A DNA stretch of 64,000 nt, from IMG/VR virus record IMGVR_UViG_3300048833_000111, positions 1-64,000 of that record. The stretch is one strand, 5' to 3'. A program made the position numbers and the translations under genes. The stretch is from a virus. Shown here piece after piece: positions 27,888 through 35,296 of the stretch (position 1 is its first letter; the number at the start of each line of letters is the position of its first letter). The notes beneath the pieces were generated by a model. It was given only the letters and a program-made list of their open reading frames with translations, made no database searches and was not told where the DNA came from.

Positions 27888-29039
27888 TTAATAATATAAA
27901 TCTCTATCACTTGCAGCTACTAGAGGTCTATCACCTTTTTGCATCCTAGCTAAAGCCTTTGCAACTTGTTCGTCTCTAGATATCTGTTGTGGATTCCTAT
28001 ACTCAACTTGTGGTTCATTAGAAAAATTAATATTGTTATTAACCTTTCTAAATATATTAGACCTATCCTCTGTAGATAAATCCTGACATACCATATTAAG
28101 AATTCTTTTGCTGGTATAACCAGCATTGATTAAAATAGATATATCTTCTACATTTCTGGTAGATAGATAATTACCTATTTCTTCAAAAGCATCTCTCATA
28201 GCTTCAACCCAAGGATAATAGTTACCCATAAGTTGTTTCTCCAATTGAATATGATATCCAATATGGTGTCTACAAAATCTAAATCTATCCATTAAAGCCA
28301 TATCTTGGAAATCCCTACCTGAATAATCAGTAGAGCCTTTCCCCCAAGTATTTCCACACATAACTAAATAAAAATCCTTGTGCTTTTTAGCTGTTGGATT
28401 ATCATCTCTATGTGGAATAGATATAAAGTTAGAATTATCTGCAATACCATTAAAGAATAGTGCCATATCTCCTGACATAGCATCATATTCATCTACTAAG
28501 AATAGACCACCATTTTCATATGCATTCAAGAAAGAAGTCTGTAAGTATACCTCAGATTTAGGTTGTTTATAACCTAATAAATCATGTACACTAGAGTCTC
28601 TAGAACAAGAATATTTATAAAAAGGTATGTTCATTCTTTTAGCTATTTCAGCTACCATATAAGTTTTACCAGTTCCTGCTGGTCCAACTAACATAGTTTT
28701 CTTTTGTATTACAAGGGATTTTACAACATCTTCCATTTTAGGATGGTCCATATGTTGTATTTCAATTTCAGAGGTATTGGGGAGAACTATTGTAGTTCTA
28801 CCTTTTACTATCTCTTCCATTATTTTATCCCGCATATTTCTTGCAGCATATTTTGCTGCATCTTTATGCTCTTTCAATATATTTTGAAGCTCTAGTCTCC
28901 ATTCATCTGAAGATTTAGATACATCAACATCAAAAGCAAGAATACTATCTTTCAATTTATCTTGAAAGATAGTATCTATTTCCTTTGCCAATCTATCTAA
29001 ATCAAATTCAGGTACTGCCTGTGATTTGATTTCATCCAT
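27888..29039 (-). CDS. MoxR/CbbQ-type AAA+ ATPase
   Basis: Walker A MLVGPAGTGKTYMVAEIA (about residues 115-132), then FYKYSCSRDSSVHDLLGYK, Walker B GLFLVDEYDAMSGDM, sensor 1 FYLVMCGNTWGKGS and an arginine finger region MALMDRFRFCRHH. This is the MoxR class of AAA+ remodelling ATPases. The N-terminal 100 residues are helical and may recognise the partner. It starts the module that continues with the vWA-like, acidic and Ro60 genes. Role inferred: ATP-driven remodelling of a protein or RNP complex. Confidence 0.85.
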   Translation of the reverse strand: MDEIKSQAVPEFDLDRLAKEIDTIFQDKLKDSILAFDVDVSKSSDEWRLELQNILKEHKDAAKYAARNMRDKIMEEIVKGRTTIVLPNTSEIEIQHMDHPKMEDVVKSLVIQKKTMLVGPAGTGKTYMVAEIAKRMNIPFYKYSCSRDSSVHDLLGYKQPKSEVYLQTSFLNAYENGGLFLVDEYDAMSGDMALFFNGIADNSNFISIPHRDDNPTAKKHKDFYLVMCGNTWGKGSTDYSGRDFQDMALMDRFRFCRHHIGYHIQLEKQLMGNYYPWVEAMRDAFEEIGNYLSTRNVEDISILINAGYTSKRILNMVCQDLSTEDRSNIFRKVNNNINFSNEPQVEYRNPQQISRDEQVAKALARMQKGDRPLVAASDRDLYY

Positions 29040-29041
29040 TG

Positions 29042-29431
29042 TTATGGTGTTATTTTTTGTTCTATGAATAATTTGAATATCTCCAATATAAGATACTTTT
29101 CTTCTGAAAATAAGAATTGTACAAAAGTTTTTGCAACTGCATTATTATCTTTAATCCATTTGAAATCTTTTGCAATACTATCCCTATCAGTAAAGAGTTC
29201 TATGTCCAATTCAACTAAATCCTCTATTTGGGAGTCCTTGAGTTTTTCTCTAGGGTCTCTCATAAAGAAAGGTAAATTGTTCATTGAAGTATATCTATTA
29301 TATACTTTATTGAAAGAAAATAAACTATCTTCTTCCTCTTCTGCATAATAGAAACAAATCAGAGCTTTCTTTTTATCAAAGTAAAACCCTGATTTTAAAT
29401 TTCTCTTATTGTGTTCAAATGGATTCTTCAT
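29042..29431 (-). CDS. Hypothetical protein upstream of the MoxR gene (129 aa)
   Basis: Soluble, rich in Lys, Asp and Phe (FYFDKKKALICFYYAEEEED, FVQFLFSEEKYLILEIFKLF). It lies 2 bases before the MoxR start in the same operon. It could be an adaptor for the ATPase, but no family or motif is recognised. Confidence 0.6.
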   Translation of the reverse strand: MKNPFEHNKRNLKSGFYFDKKKALICFYYAEEEEDSLFSFNKVYNRYTSMNNLPFFMRDPREKLKDSQIEDLVELDIELFTDRDSIAKDFKWIKDNNAVAKTFVQFLFSEEKYLILEIFKLFIEQKITP

Positions 29432-29438
29432 AATAATA

Positions 29439-29804
29439 TTATGGTTTTATCCTACTTATTTGTTCTTCAAATTGTTCGGATTCTTTCATAATATCCTCCA
29501 TTTTCATACCATCATCTTGAAACTTTATGGTAAGCATCATAACCTCAGACATAGGTTTAGGTACACCTTCTTTCCCAGGATTTAATTTTCTTGGGGTATC
29601 TTTGTGTTTATTGGATTTAAAGAAATCTGCAAGTCCTCCCTTACTTAGTTCTTTTTGAACTAAAGTACCAGGTACTTTTTCTATTTCTTCTGTTTCTCCA
29701 AACTTCTCTTTTTGGTACTTTTGAAGAGCTTTGATAGTTTTTTCAAGGATAATCTCTTCTGGCATTAGGGCTGTTAACATACGAGCCATTCCAAGTGTTG
29801 ACAT
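29439..29804 (-). CDS. Hypothetical helical protein (121 aa)
   Basis: Helical with Lys/Glu-rich segments (EKTIKALQKYQKEKFGETEE, FQDDGMKMEDIMKESEQFEE) and a Pro/Gly turn region (PRKLNPGKEGVPKPMSEVMM). It lies 7 bases upstream of the gene at 29042. No family is recognised. Confidence 0.55.
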   Translation of the reverse strand: MSTLGMARMLTALMPEEIILEKTIKALQKYQKEKFGETEEIEKVPGTLVQKELSKGGLADFFKSNKHKDTPRKLNPGKEGVPKPMSEVMMLTIKFQDDGMKMEDIMKESEQFEEQISRIKP

Positions 29805-29838
29805 AATTTAAGTATTTAAAAGTTTAAAAATAATTTTA

Positions 29839-30165
29839 CTAACTGATTATGAAATAGGATGCACCTATATCATTGGCAGTATCTTGAAAAACATCAAGTA
29901 CTTCTTGAGGAGACCTCCTTACCAATTTTCCTTTTACTTCCTTTTGGAATACCAAAGGACTTATTGGAGCTGAAGTACTGCTTTTATGTTTTACAGTAAT
30001 TCCCAAAGGTGATTGCTTTGTGAATTTTATTCTTTCCTGTATAAATACATAAGTTACTGTACCACCTTGGTTTTTATGTATTGTTTGTAAGGTTTTTAGT
30101 AACCTTGGACTGGGATTCTGGATACTGTACTTCTCCTTTGCACCCTTTTTTGAATTGTTATTCAT
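29839..30165 (-). CDS. Hypothetical basic protein (108 aa)
   Basis: Lys-rich N-terminus (MNNNSKKGAKEKYSIQNPSP), middle beta-like segments (GGTVTYVFIQERIKF) and a C-terminal helix ending ASYFIIS. It may bind RNA or DNA through its basic N-terminus. No family. It starts 3 bases after the stop of a 45 aa ORF upstream. Confidence 0.5.
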   Translation of the reverse strand: MNNNSKKGAKEKYSIQNPSPRLLKTLQTIHKNQGGTVTYVFIQERIKFTKQSPLGITVKHKSSTSAPISPLVFQKEVKGKLVRRSPQEVLDVFQDTANDIGASYFIIS

Positions 30166-30168
30166 TTT

Positions 30169-30306
30169 TTATTCTTGATAATCTATAGCTTTAGCTATTG
30201 CCATTGGTAGTGGCATACGCATAGAGCTTACCTTATGCTTACACATCCATTCTACGAGTGTAAGCTTCCTAGGATTTTTTTCAATCTTTTTTTCTTGATT
30301 GTCCAT
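30169..30306 (-). CDS. Small basic protein (45 aa)
   Basis: Frame MDNQEKKIEKNPRKLTLVEW to DYQE-stop, packed exactly between the genes at 30165 and 30311 on the same strand. Lys-rich N-terminus and a short C-terminal helix with Met and Ala. The tight packing supports it being real; function unknown. Confidence 0.5.
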   Translation of the reverse strand: MDNQEKKIEKNPRKLTLVEWMCKHKVSSMRMPLPMAIAKAIDYQE

Positions 30307-30310
30307 AAAA

Positions 30311-30508
30311 CTAAAGTTTGGTTCTAAGGAATATTATTAGAAATACTATAAATAGTATAAATAATCCAAATAGTAATGAAATCCAAATTGGACTCAATAC
30401 CCACCACCAACTCCAATCAATGTAGTTGGTAAGCTTAAGCACTATAAATACAATAGTAAGTAATCCTGTAAATCCTACACCTGAACTGGTTGATTTTGAA
30501 TTTGACAT
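30311..30508 (-). CDS. Two-helix membrane protein (65 aa)
   Basis: Two hydrophobic segments (GFTGLLTIVFIVLKL near residue 15, WISLLFGLFILFIVFLIIFL near residue 42) joined by a Trp-rich loop (YIDWSWWWVLSP). It could be a holin-like or anti-exclusion factor, but the early location argues against a lysis role. It lies 2 bases from the next gene. Confidence 0.6.
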   Translation of the reverse strand: MSNSKSTSSGVGFTGLLTIVFIVLKLTNYIDWSWWWVLSPIWISLLFGLFILFIVFLIIFLRTKL

Positions 30509-30509
30509 T

Positions 30510-30914
30510 TTAAACTATTTTTAAAGGTGACTTTTCTTCTCTTTTTACTTCTTGATTTGAGATTTGGAGCAAAGCCTCGAAATTTACATGTGGATTAAAT
30601 AATATAGTATTATCAACTTTAAATCCTTCCATAACTTCGTGTTCAACAGCTTGTTTAAATGTAACATAAGCTGTTTTAATGATTTCATCATCAGTCATAT
30701 GGTCTGATAGATAATTCTTTCTACCTTTCCATTCTTCTTCTACACCTGTCTTTGTACATTTAGATACATAGTGTGCTTGAAGATATATTCTACCTTTAAC
30801 ATCTCCATTGGGAAATGTTAAACTGTATTTATCATCATAACTGGCACGTATTTCAAATGTTTTATCCAAACAAATACAACTAATACGTGCCAATATTTCT
30901 AATACTCTTTCCAT
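30510..30914 (-). CDS. Hypothetical protein (134 aa)
   Basis: Start chosen at ATG 30914 (MERVLEILARISCICLDKTF), overlapping the stop of the outer-membrane-like gene by one base. Soluble, beta-rich (GDVKGRIYLQAHYVSKCTKT) then helical (DDEIIKTAYVTFKQAVEHEV). No family is recognised. It is translationally coupled to the membrane-protein gene, so they may act together. Confidence 0.55.
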   Translation of the reverse strand: MERVLEILARISCICLDKTFEIRASYDDKYSLTFPNGDVKGRIYLQAHYVSKCTKTGVEEEWKGRKNYLSDHMTDDEIIKTAYVTFKQAVEHEVMEGFKVDNTILFNPHVNFEALLQISNQEVKREEKSPLKIV

Positions 30915-31477
30915 TACACTTTCCAATATAATGAAACCATAAAATCCCAACGTATCTCTTTACCTTCATTAATAAGAGCTTGTTCAGCTCTAAATGCATT
31001 AAATCCAGCACCACAATACCATTTTCTATACATTCTATATTGAAATTCAAGGTTAAGACCAGGATTAAGTACCCGTGTTGATGTTTTCTTCCTAAAATTC
31101 TCTGGATTGCCATACCAGGCATCTTTATGCCTTCTGTATATAACAGAAGTTTCAGCCCCTGCGTAAATACCAAAGTTTTTTACTGGTACATCTACTATTT
31201 TATAATCTAGAGCTAACCAAGTCCATTTAGAATAATTTATAGCTGGATGTATTTCATAATACATACCAACTCTAAAATGTTCTTTTTCAATACCCAATTT
31301 AAACTCTCCATTAAATGTAGTACCAATATCATTTGGTTTACCTGCATAAGGTCCTTCAATTGCCATTTTGGGGTCTATTGAAAACCCTATAAAAATATCA
31401 AATCCTTTATCAGAGTTTGTCTGACCATAACTACCCAGTGTTAGGATACACACTAAGAGAATAAATAGATTTTTCAT
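30914..31477 (-). CDS. Secreted outer-membrane-like beta-barrel protein
   Basis: A clear signal peptide (MKNLFILLVCILTLGSYGQT, cleavage likely before QTN) is followed by alternating strands rich in aromatics (FDIFIGFSIDPKMAI, HFRVGMYYEIHPAI, FGIYAGAETSVIY, WYCGAGFNAF), ending MVSLYWKV with Trp two residues before the end. This is typical of small outer-membrane barrels. It lies in the early region, so it may alter the host surface (for example block superinfection or receptors). A structured RNA leader lies upstream at 31506-31638. Confidence 0.65.
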   Translation of the reverse strand: MKNLFILLVCILTLGSYGQTNSDKGFDIFIGFSIDPKMAIEGPYAGKPNDIGTTFNGEFKLGIEKEHFRVGMYYEIHPAINYSKWTWLALDYKIVDVPVKNFGIYAGAETSVIYRRHKDAWYGNPENFRKKTSTRVLNPGLNLEFQYRMYRKWYCGAGFNAFRAEQALINEGKEIRWDFMVSLYWKV

Positions 31478-31505
31478 TTGTTTTTGTTTTAATTATTATT
31501 GGATA

Positions 31506-31638
31506 GTTTTAAATAAACTCTCACAAGGTTGCACCTTGAGTATAGTCATCTCATCACCTATACCACCGATGTGTCTTATATCGCTCCTAAGAGGATCACG
31601 CAGCATCAAGTTCCTGCAATTGGATGAGAGTTTAAAAC
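31506..31638 (-). ncRNA. Structured leader or small RNA upstream of the membrane-barrel gene
   Basis: GTTTT + AAACTCTCA (31506-31523) pairs with TGAGAGTTT + AAAAC (31625-31638), enclosing about 100 nt with a CAAGG/CCTTG hairpin and further pairings. It lies directly before the secreted protein start at 31477, so a cis-regulatory role is plausible. No known riboswitch motif is recognised. Confidence 0.5.
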
Positions 31639-31691
31639 AATAGGTTTTGATGATTTTTATATACTATCTACATTAGTACTCCTATTATATT

Positions 31692-31892
31692 AAAAAATAG
31701 TTGTTTAATCGCAAGGTACAACTATTAAAACCTAATTATAAATAACTACTACATCTAAGTGGATTTTTCCTCCTTATAATGTAATTTTAACGTTTCTGAG
31801 CATATTAATAGTTATCTATAGTTCTATTAATACTCTAAGTTATATTTTGTACCACCAATTCTAATCATACAATATAAGGTGTAGTAGTTATT
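31692..31892 (-). ncRNA. Candidate RNA with 13-bp closing stem followed by terminator
   Basis: On the minus strand AATAACTACTACA (31892-31880) pairs with TGTAGTAGTTATT (31753-31741), a perfect 13-bp stem enclosing about 125 nt. Downstream ATAGTTGT/ACAACTAT (31725-31697) with a TTTTTT tail is an intrinsic terminator. It starts inside the stop region of the gene at 31888. Confidence 0.55.
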
Positions 31893-32169
31893 GATATTTA
31901 TTTTCAAGACAATCCAATCCTTCTTGGTTATCTGATACTGTTATATCTGAAATGTATTTCTTCAATTCAGCTTGTGTATTAAACCGTATTGGTGGATTAC
32001 TATTTTCATCTGTTACAGTTAGACCATTTATATAATAGATATTTTCTAATGTATAAATTTCAAGATTTGTTGGTTCTTGTTTAGTATTTACTCCTTTTAC
32101 ATCAAATATATGAATTAATGTGCTTGTAAGTGTAAAACTAACAATAAGTGCAATTATAAAGTATTTCAT
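31888..32169 (-). CDS. Small exported or membrane-anchored protein (93 aa)
   Basis: An N-terminal hydrophobic segment (YFIIALIVSFTLTSTLIHIF) looks like an uncleaved signal anchor. The rest is polar (TLENIYYINGLTVTDENSNP). Probably a small envelope protein of the early region. Its 3' end overlaps the RNA candidate at 31692-31892. No family. Confidence 0.55.
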   Translation of the reverse strand: MKYFIIALIVSFTLTSTLIHIFDVKGVNTKQEPTNLEIYTLENIYYINGLTVTDENSNPPIRFNTQAELKKYISDITVSDNQEGLDCLENKYQ

Positions 32170-32254
32170 AATTTGGCTATTTAGAAGTTATTGGTGTATA
32201 TTGTGTGGTATTCTATGGTATTACAATATAGTACCAAGGTATTTGAATATTTGG

Positions 32255-32292
32255 GTATTCTGTAATTAATTATTGTATAATATTACAGAAGG
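32255..32292 (-). other. Hairpin TTCTGTAAT/ATTACAGAA
   Basis: 9-bp inverted repeat with a loop of about 15 nt between the genes at 31888 and 32624. It may belong to the RNA region 32290-32570. Confidence 0.35.
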
Positions 32293-32570
32293 TGATTTGT
32301 CTTGAAGATGTATTGATTGTATCAAAAAGGCTATATTAATATATGAAGGCAATTTTGATGATTTTGAATATGTAGTGAAATGTGTGTAATGTTGTCTGGA
32401 CAGCATACAGCCTTAAACTACAAAATAAATCTAGTTTCAGTAAGAATGCACCATTGGAGGCAGTATTGAACTAATTAATCTTCAAAACTTTTCAGCTTGT
32501 TAGGACTGTATGGAGCATTCCGCAATGGTTTACTCCCAAAAAATAACCAATAAGTGAGGTCAATAAAATA
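32290..32570 (-). other. Non-coding interval with interleaved pairings
   Basis: No ORF of note in about 450 bases. Three 6-7 bp complementary pairs (32404-32410/32506-32512, 32444-32449/32515-32520, 32450-32456/32523-32529) cross each other, as in a pseudoknot. It could be an ornate non-coding RNA or a folded 5' or 3' UTR. Confidence 0.35.
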
Positions 32571-32574
32571 ATAA

Positions 32575-32599
32575 AGGGGAATACATTACATATTCCCCT
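32575..32599 (-). terminator. Hairpin AGGGGAATA/TATTCCCCT after the gene at 32624
   Basis: Perfect 9-bp stem with a 7-nt loop just downstream of the coding region on the minus strand. Probable terminator or mRNA-end stabiliser. Confidence 0.6.
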
Positions 32600-32623
32600 A
32601 AATTAACTAAGGCACCTATTCTA

Positions 32624-33073
32624 TTAGATAGCTTGTCCAGCTAATGCCTCTTGTACATTCTCTGCTACTTCCGCAGGACTTTCATTTACCCATACATCAG
32701 GAGTATTTGGGTCTTCCACATACTCAAACTGAAGGTAAGTTTCTCTACCATTGGTAAGTACAACCTCCCCTGTAGTAGGATTGATTTTAGGATTTTGAGT
32801 GGATGTGGCACCATTTTGTCCAGCTACATAGAAAGGCTGAAAGCTCTCTTGTTTCTGGATTTTACCTGGCAACACTTGTCCTTCCCTTAATCCCAAAGAT
32901 TCCAAATCTGCAATCTTACCTCTAATGAAGGCACTTCTCTTGGAGACATTAAGAATACCTCCAGCAAAGGATTTATTCTCAGAGTCTACTCTGATTGTAC
33001 CCCACTCTGGGTTGTTTGTACTTGGGGTAATGATATTACCTGTTTCTGGATGTTTTGCAACTTTTACTGACAT
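32624..33073 (-). CDS. Hypothetical protein, possibly abundant (149 aa)
   Basis: Beta-rich with repeated Gly/Asn turns (HPETGNIITPSTNNPEWGTI, QNPKINPTTGEVVLTNGRET) and an acidic Ala-rich C-terminus. No membrane segment. It is flanked by non-coding intervals and followed by a strong hairpin, a pattern of a single strongly expressed gene. It might be an anti-host or DNA-binding protein; no family is recognised. Confidence 0.6.
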   Translation of the reverse strand: MSVKVAKHPETGNIITPSTNNPEWGTIRVDSENKSFAGGILNVSKRSAFIRGKIADLESLGLREGQVLPGKIQKQESFQPFYVAGQNGATSTQNPKINPTTGEVVLTNGRETYLQFEYVEDPNTPDVWVNESPAEVAENVQEALAGQAI

Positions 33074-33196
33074 AATAAGATTATTTAAAGGTTATTAAAA
33101 GATTTTAAGAGTGCAAATACAATGCCTTCTAGGCTTTCAACTCTTCTAGCAAGATTTGCAAAAACAAGTGAGGGTATTTAGTGTGAGTGAATATAG

Positions 33197-33229
33197 AAAA
33201 GAAGAGAGTATTAAACACTCTCTTCTTTT
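33197..33229 (-). terminator. Hairpin overlapping the end of the gene at 33211
   Basis: AAAAGAAGAGAGT pairs with ACTCTCTTCTTTT (13 bp, 7-nt loop). The stop codon lies in the loop. Confidence 0.55.
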
Positions 33230-33417
33230 ATTTTCCATATATATCTTCTACTGTATTCTCCTCTACTTGCTAATACACCCATAGCTTGAAAATATTCAAT
33301 ATTTGGTACCTCTTGAATTAATAGTCTATATTTAGATTGAGCAGAGATATTTCTAGATATAATATCTTCAATAAGAGCTTTATCTTTTACAGATATATTT
33401 ATAATAGGTTTTTTCAT
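33211..33417 (-). CDS. Small helical protein (68 aa)
   Basis: Residues KDKALIEDIISRNISAQSKY, then RLLIQEVPNIEYFQAMGVLA, look helical with a possible HTH-like turn. The C-terminus has SRRYIWKIKEES. Perhaps a small regulator. It stands alone between hairpins, so it is likely transcribed on its own. No family is recognised. Confidence 0.5.
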   Translation of the reverse strand: MKKPIINISVKDKALIEDIISRNISAQSKYRLLIQEVPNIEYFQAMGVLASRGEYSRRYIWKIKEESV

Positions 33418-33490
33418 AATATTTGGTTTTAGATTAAGGCACTATTGCCACTAATAAGAAAGGGTATTTAGTAATAGTAGAGATAACAAT

Positions 33491-33523
33491 AAAAAAACAA
33501 AGAGAAGGCATAACACCTTCTCT
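33491..33523 (-). terminator. Intrinsic terminator AGAGAAGG/CCTTCTCT + TTTGTTTTTTT
   Basis: 8-bp stem, 7-nt loop and a T-rich tail on the minus strand, downstream of the gene at 33606. Confidence 0.7.
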
Positions 33524-33605
33524 AAGTCTAACCAAATATTAATTGGGGATATATACTGAAGGTATTTTACCTTCTGTAGTATTGTGTAATAGTGATACTA
33601 CCAAG

Positions 33606-33794
33606 CTATTGAAGCCTGGTAATATCATCTTTTATTTCCTTCTGTTCTTTTAGTATGTACATCATCCATACCATAAGACCAACAATAGAACTAACAAGCA
33701 GACCACACACACCACGTTGTGATGAAGTGATGGCAAAGTCTAGTGAAAAGCCAACCACACTGACAATCAATAAAGCATAAAATAAATATTTCAC
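33606..33794 (-). CDS. Small two-helix membrane protein (62 aa)
   Basis: Two hydrophobic segments (YLFYALLIVSVVGFSLDFAI; GVCGLLVSSIVGLMVWMMYI) and a charged tail (KEQKEIKDDITRLQ). It may sit in the inner membrane. It begins the small cluster that ends at the terminator at 33491. A second hairpin, GAAGGTA/TACCTTC, lies at about 33558-33574. Function unknown. Confidence 0.55.
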   Translation of the reverse strand: MKYLFYALLIVSVVGFSLDFAITSSQRGVCGLLVSSIVGLMVWMMYILKEQKEIKDDITRLQ

Positions 33795-33939
33795 GAGGAT
33801 AAAAGTTTAAGTTAATAATGATGGGTGGGGGACTTTCCCTTCCAAAAATAAGTAGGGGTGTTTTTTGAGGTACACTCACACATCCATAATATTACAACTT
33901 AAAAAATTTTTTATAAAAATTTTGTGGTGGTATAGTATA
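33795..33939. other. Non-coding interval without recognised features
   Basis: AT-rich with a short G-rich patch (GGTGGGGGACTTTCC near 33824). I see no convincing ORF, promoter or hairpin. Confidence 0.3.
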
Positions 33940-33973
33940 TAAAAAAAACCCCAGTAGACTTAACTACTGGGGT
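33940..33973 (-). terminator. Strong terminator of the GIY-YIG transcript
   Basis: CCCCAGTAG pairs with CTACTGGGG across a 6-nt loop and is followed by TTTTTTTT on the minus strand. Textbook intrinsic terminator. Confidence 0.85.
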
Positions 33974-34103
33974 ATATTGTTAGAACATACATCACAGATA
34001 CTTTCATAAAAAGGTACTCTCCTCTCTTATAAACACACCTCACCCAAAAAACTAAAGTTTTTTAAGTTCAGCTTATCAGCTTCCTTATTAAGTAACAAAG
34101 TTA

Positions 34104-34850
34104 CTACTTTTTTTTTACATTATTGCAATCTGTCAAGTTAAATTTTTTTAAATAAAATCCTGAAGACTTATGAAATTTATTTTTAGTTAAAAGTATTTGT
34201 CTTACTCTTTCCCTACTTATACTAAGAAAATTTCCTACTTCTTTTAAGGTTTTAAAAGTATATTCTTTTTCATCATTATACACTTTAACTCTTTTTAAGT
34301 TATATAGTTTAGATTTTTCCCTACTTTCATTAGTATAAGATTTCCAATTATTTATAATATGTTTATTACATACATAAAATTCAGGAGTTACTAATCTATA
34401 CTTTCTCTTGTAAACAGTTTCAGTATTTATTGTACTTGTATTATAAGTACTTCTTTTATTATTAGTAGTATACCTAATACATTCAGATATACTAGGAAAA
34501 ACTTTAATTAGATTTCCTTTTAAATCAATTAAACACACAGCTATTTGCATACAATCAAACCCTCCTGCTTTAGCTATTTTAGTTTGATTATAATTCTTAT
34601 TAAAATCTAAAGTATCAAGGTATTTTTGTTCAATTTCATATAAGTTATTATAACTACATATTTCTAGTATCTCCCATTTAAAAGCTTGTTTTCCATATTT
34701 ATTAAATGAGGATTGTAAATGAGAATTTTTATGTGTACCTTTTTTTAATTCTCTAAAATGTCTCCTTATTCTATCTTCTATATTTTTAGAAGAACCTATA
34801 TAACATTTATTATTTTTAATATTTGTTATTTTATATATTCCTGTTTTCAT
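34104..34850 (-). CDS. GIY-YIG homing endonuclease
   Basis: The N-terminal domain has TGIYKITNIKNNKCYIGSSK and RIRRHFRELKKGTHKN, then QAFKWEILEIC and LYEIEQKYLD, the full GIY-YIG set (GIY, YIG, Arg and the catalytic Glu). The C-terminal half carries modular DNA-binding elements (EYTFKTLKEVGNFLSISRER then VRQIL, a NUMOD/HTH-like unit). At 248 aa it resembles phage seg-type free-standing endonucleases. It lies alone at the divergent boundary with its own compact promoter and terminator, as expected of a mobile gene. Confidence 0.88.
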   Translation of the reverse strand: MKTGIYKITNIKNNKCYIGSSKNIEDRIRRHFRELKKGTHKNSHLQSSFNKYGKQAFKWEILEICSYNNLYEIEQKYLDTLDFNKNYNQTKIAKAGGFDCMQIAVCLIDLKGNLIKVFPSISECIRYTTNNKRSTYNTSTINTETVYKRKYRLVTPEFYVCNKHIINNWKSYTNESREKSKLYNLKRVKVYNDEKEYTFKTLKEVGNFLSISRERVRQILLTKNKFHKSSGFYLKKFNLTDCNNVKKK

Positions 34851-34854
34851 ACTA

Positions 34855-34886
34855 CAAATTTAATAAAAAGTCAAGACCTGACAAAA
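34855..34886 (-). promoter_or_regulatory. Promoter of the GIY-YIG gene (TTTTG-N19-TAAATTTG)
   Basis: The minus strand reads TTTTG, 19 bases, TAAATTTG (34862-34855), then 4 bases to the ATG at 34850. Matches the Bacteroidota consensus. Confidence 0.65.
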
Positions 34887-34924
34887 TAATAATTAATATT
34901 AATATTAAAAAAGTTTAATATTTA

Positions 34925-34956
34925 TTTGTATAGATTAAATAAAGTTTATATCTTTG
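34925..34956 (+). promoter_or_regulatory. Promoter of the late (virion) operon (TTTG-N20-TATCTTTG)
   Basis: TTTG at 34925-34928, 20 bases, TATCTTTG at 34949-34956; the first late gene starts at 34961. A start about 7 bases past the -7 box would give a leaderless mRNA. Confidence 0.7.
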
Positions 34957-34960
34957 CCTT

Positions 34961-35296
34961 ATGGAAAATTTACTAGAATATAAAGTGGTTATATACCTTA
35001 ATAATGCTAAAGCTGAAGAACAGGCTGAAAAGTATAGGGATTTAGGTATACAGATTCCTGAAGAAGAACAGGAAGTAGAAGAAAAGATTGTTAAATACTC
35101 TTTTAATATTAGTGGAGAGATAGTAGAGATTAGGGAGACTTTTGTTAAATATATGTCAGAATGGCTACCTGCTGTATGTGTCTCCTTTACTACAAAGGAA
35201 GGTACATTTATAGATACACCTCCATTACTTGTTACATATGAAGAGTTTAAAAGAAATTTAAATGAACATAATAAGAAAGATACTCAGGTTAAATAA
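34961..35296 (+). CDS. First late-operon protein (111 aa)
   Basis: Acidic and helical (NAKAEEQAEKYRDLGIQIPE, EEEQEVEEKIVKYSFN) then a beta-rich half (WLPAVCVSFTTKEGTFIDTP). No family is recognised. It opens the rightward operon only 5 bases after the promoter box and overlaps the next gene by 35 bases. It could be an early-late switch factor or a virion component. Confidence 0.6.
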   Translation: MENLLEYKVVIYLNNAKAEEQAEKYRDLGIQIPEEEQEVEEKIVKYSFNISGEIVEIRETFVKYMSEWLPAVCVSFTTKEGTFIDTPPLLVTYEEFKRNLNEHNKKDTQVK

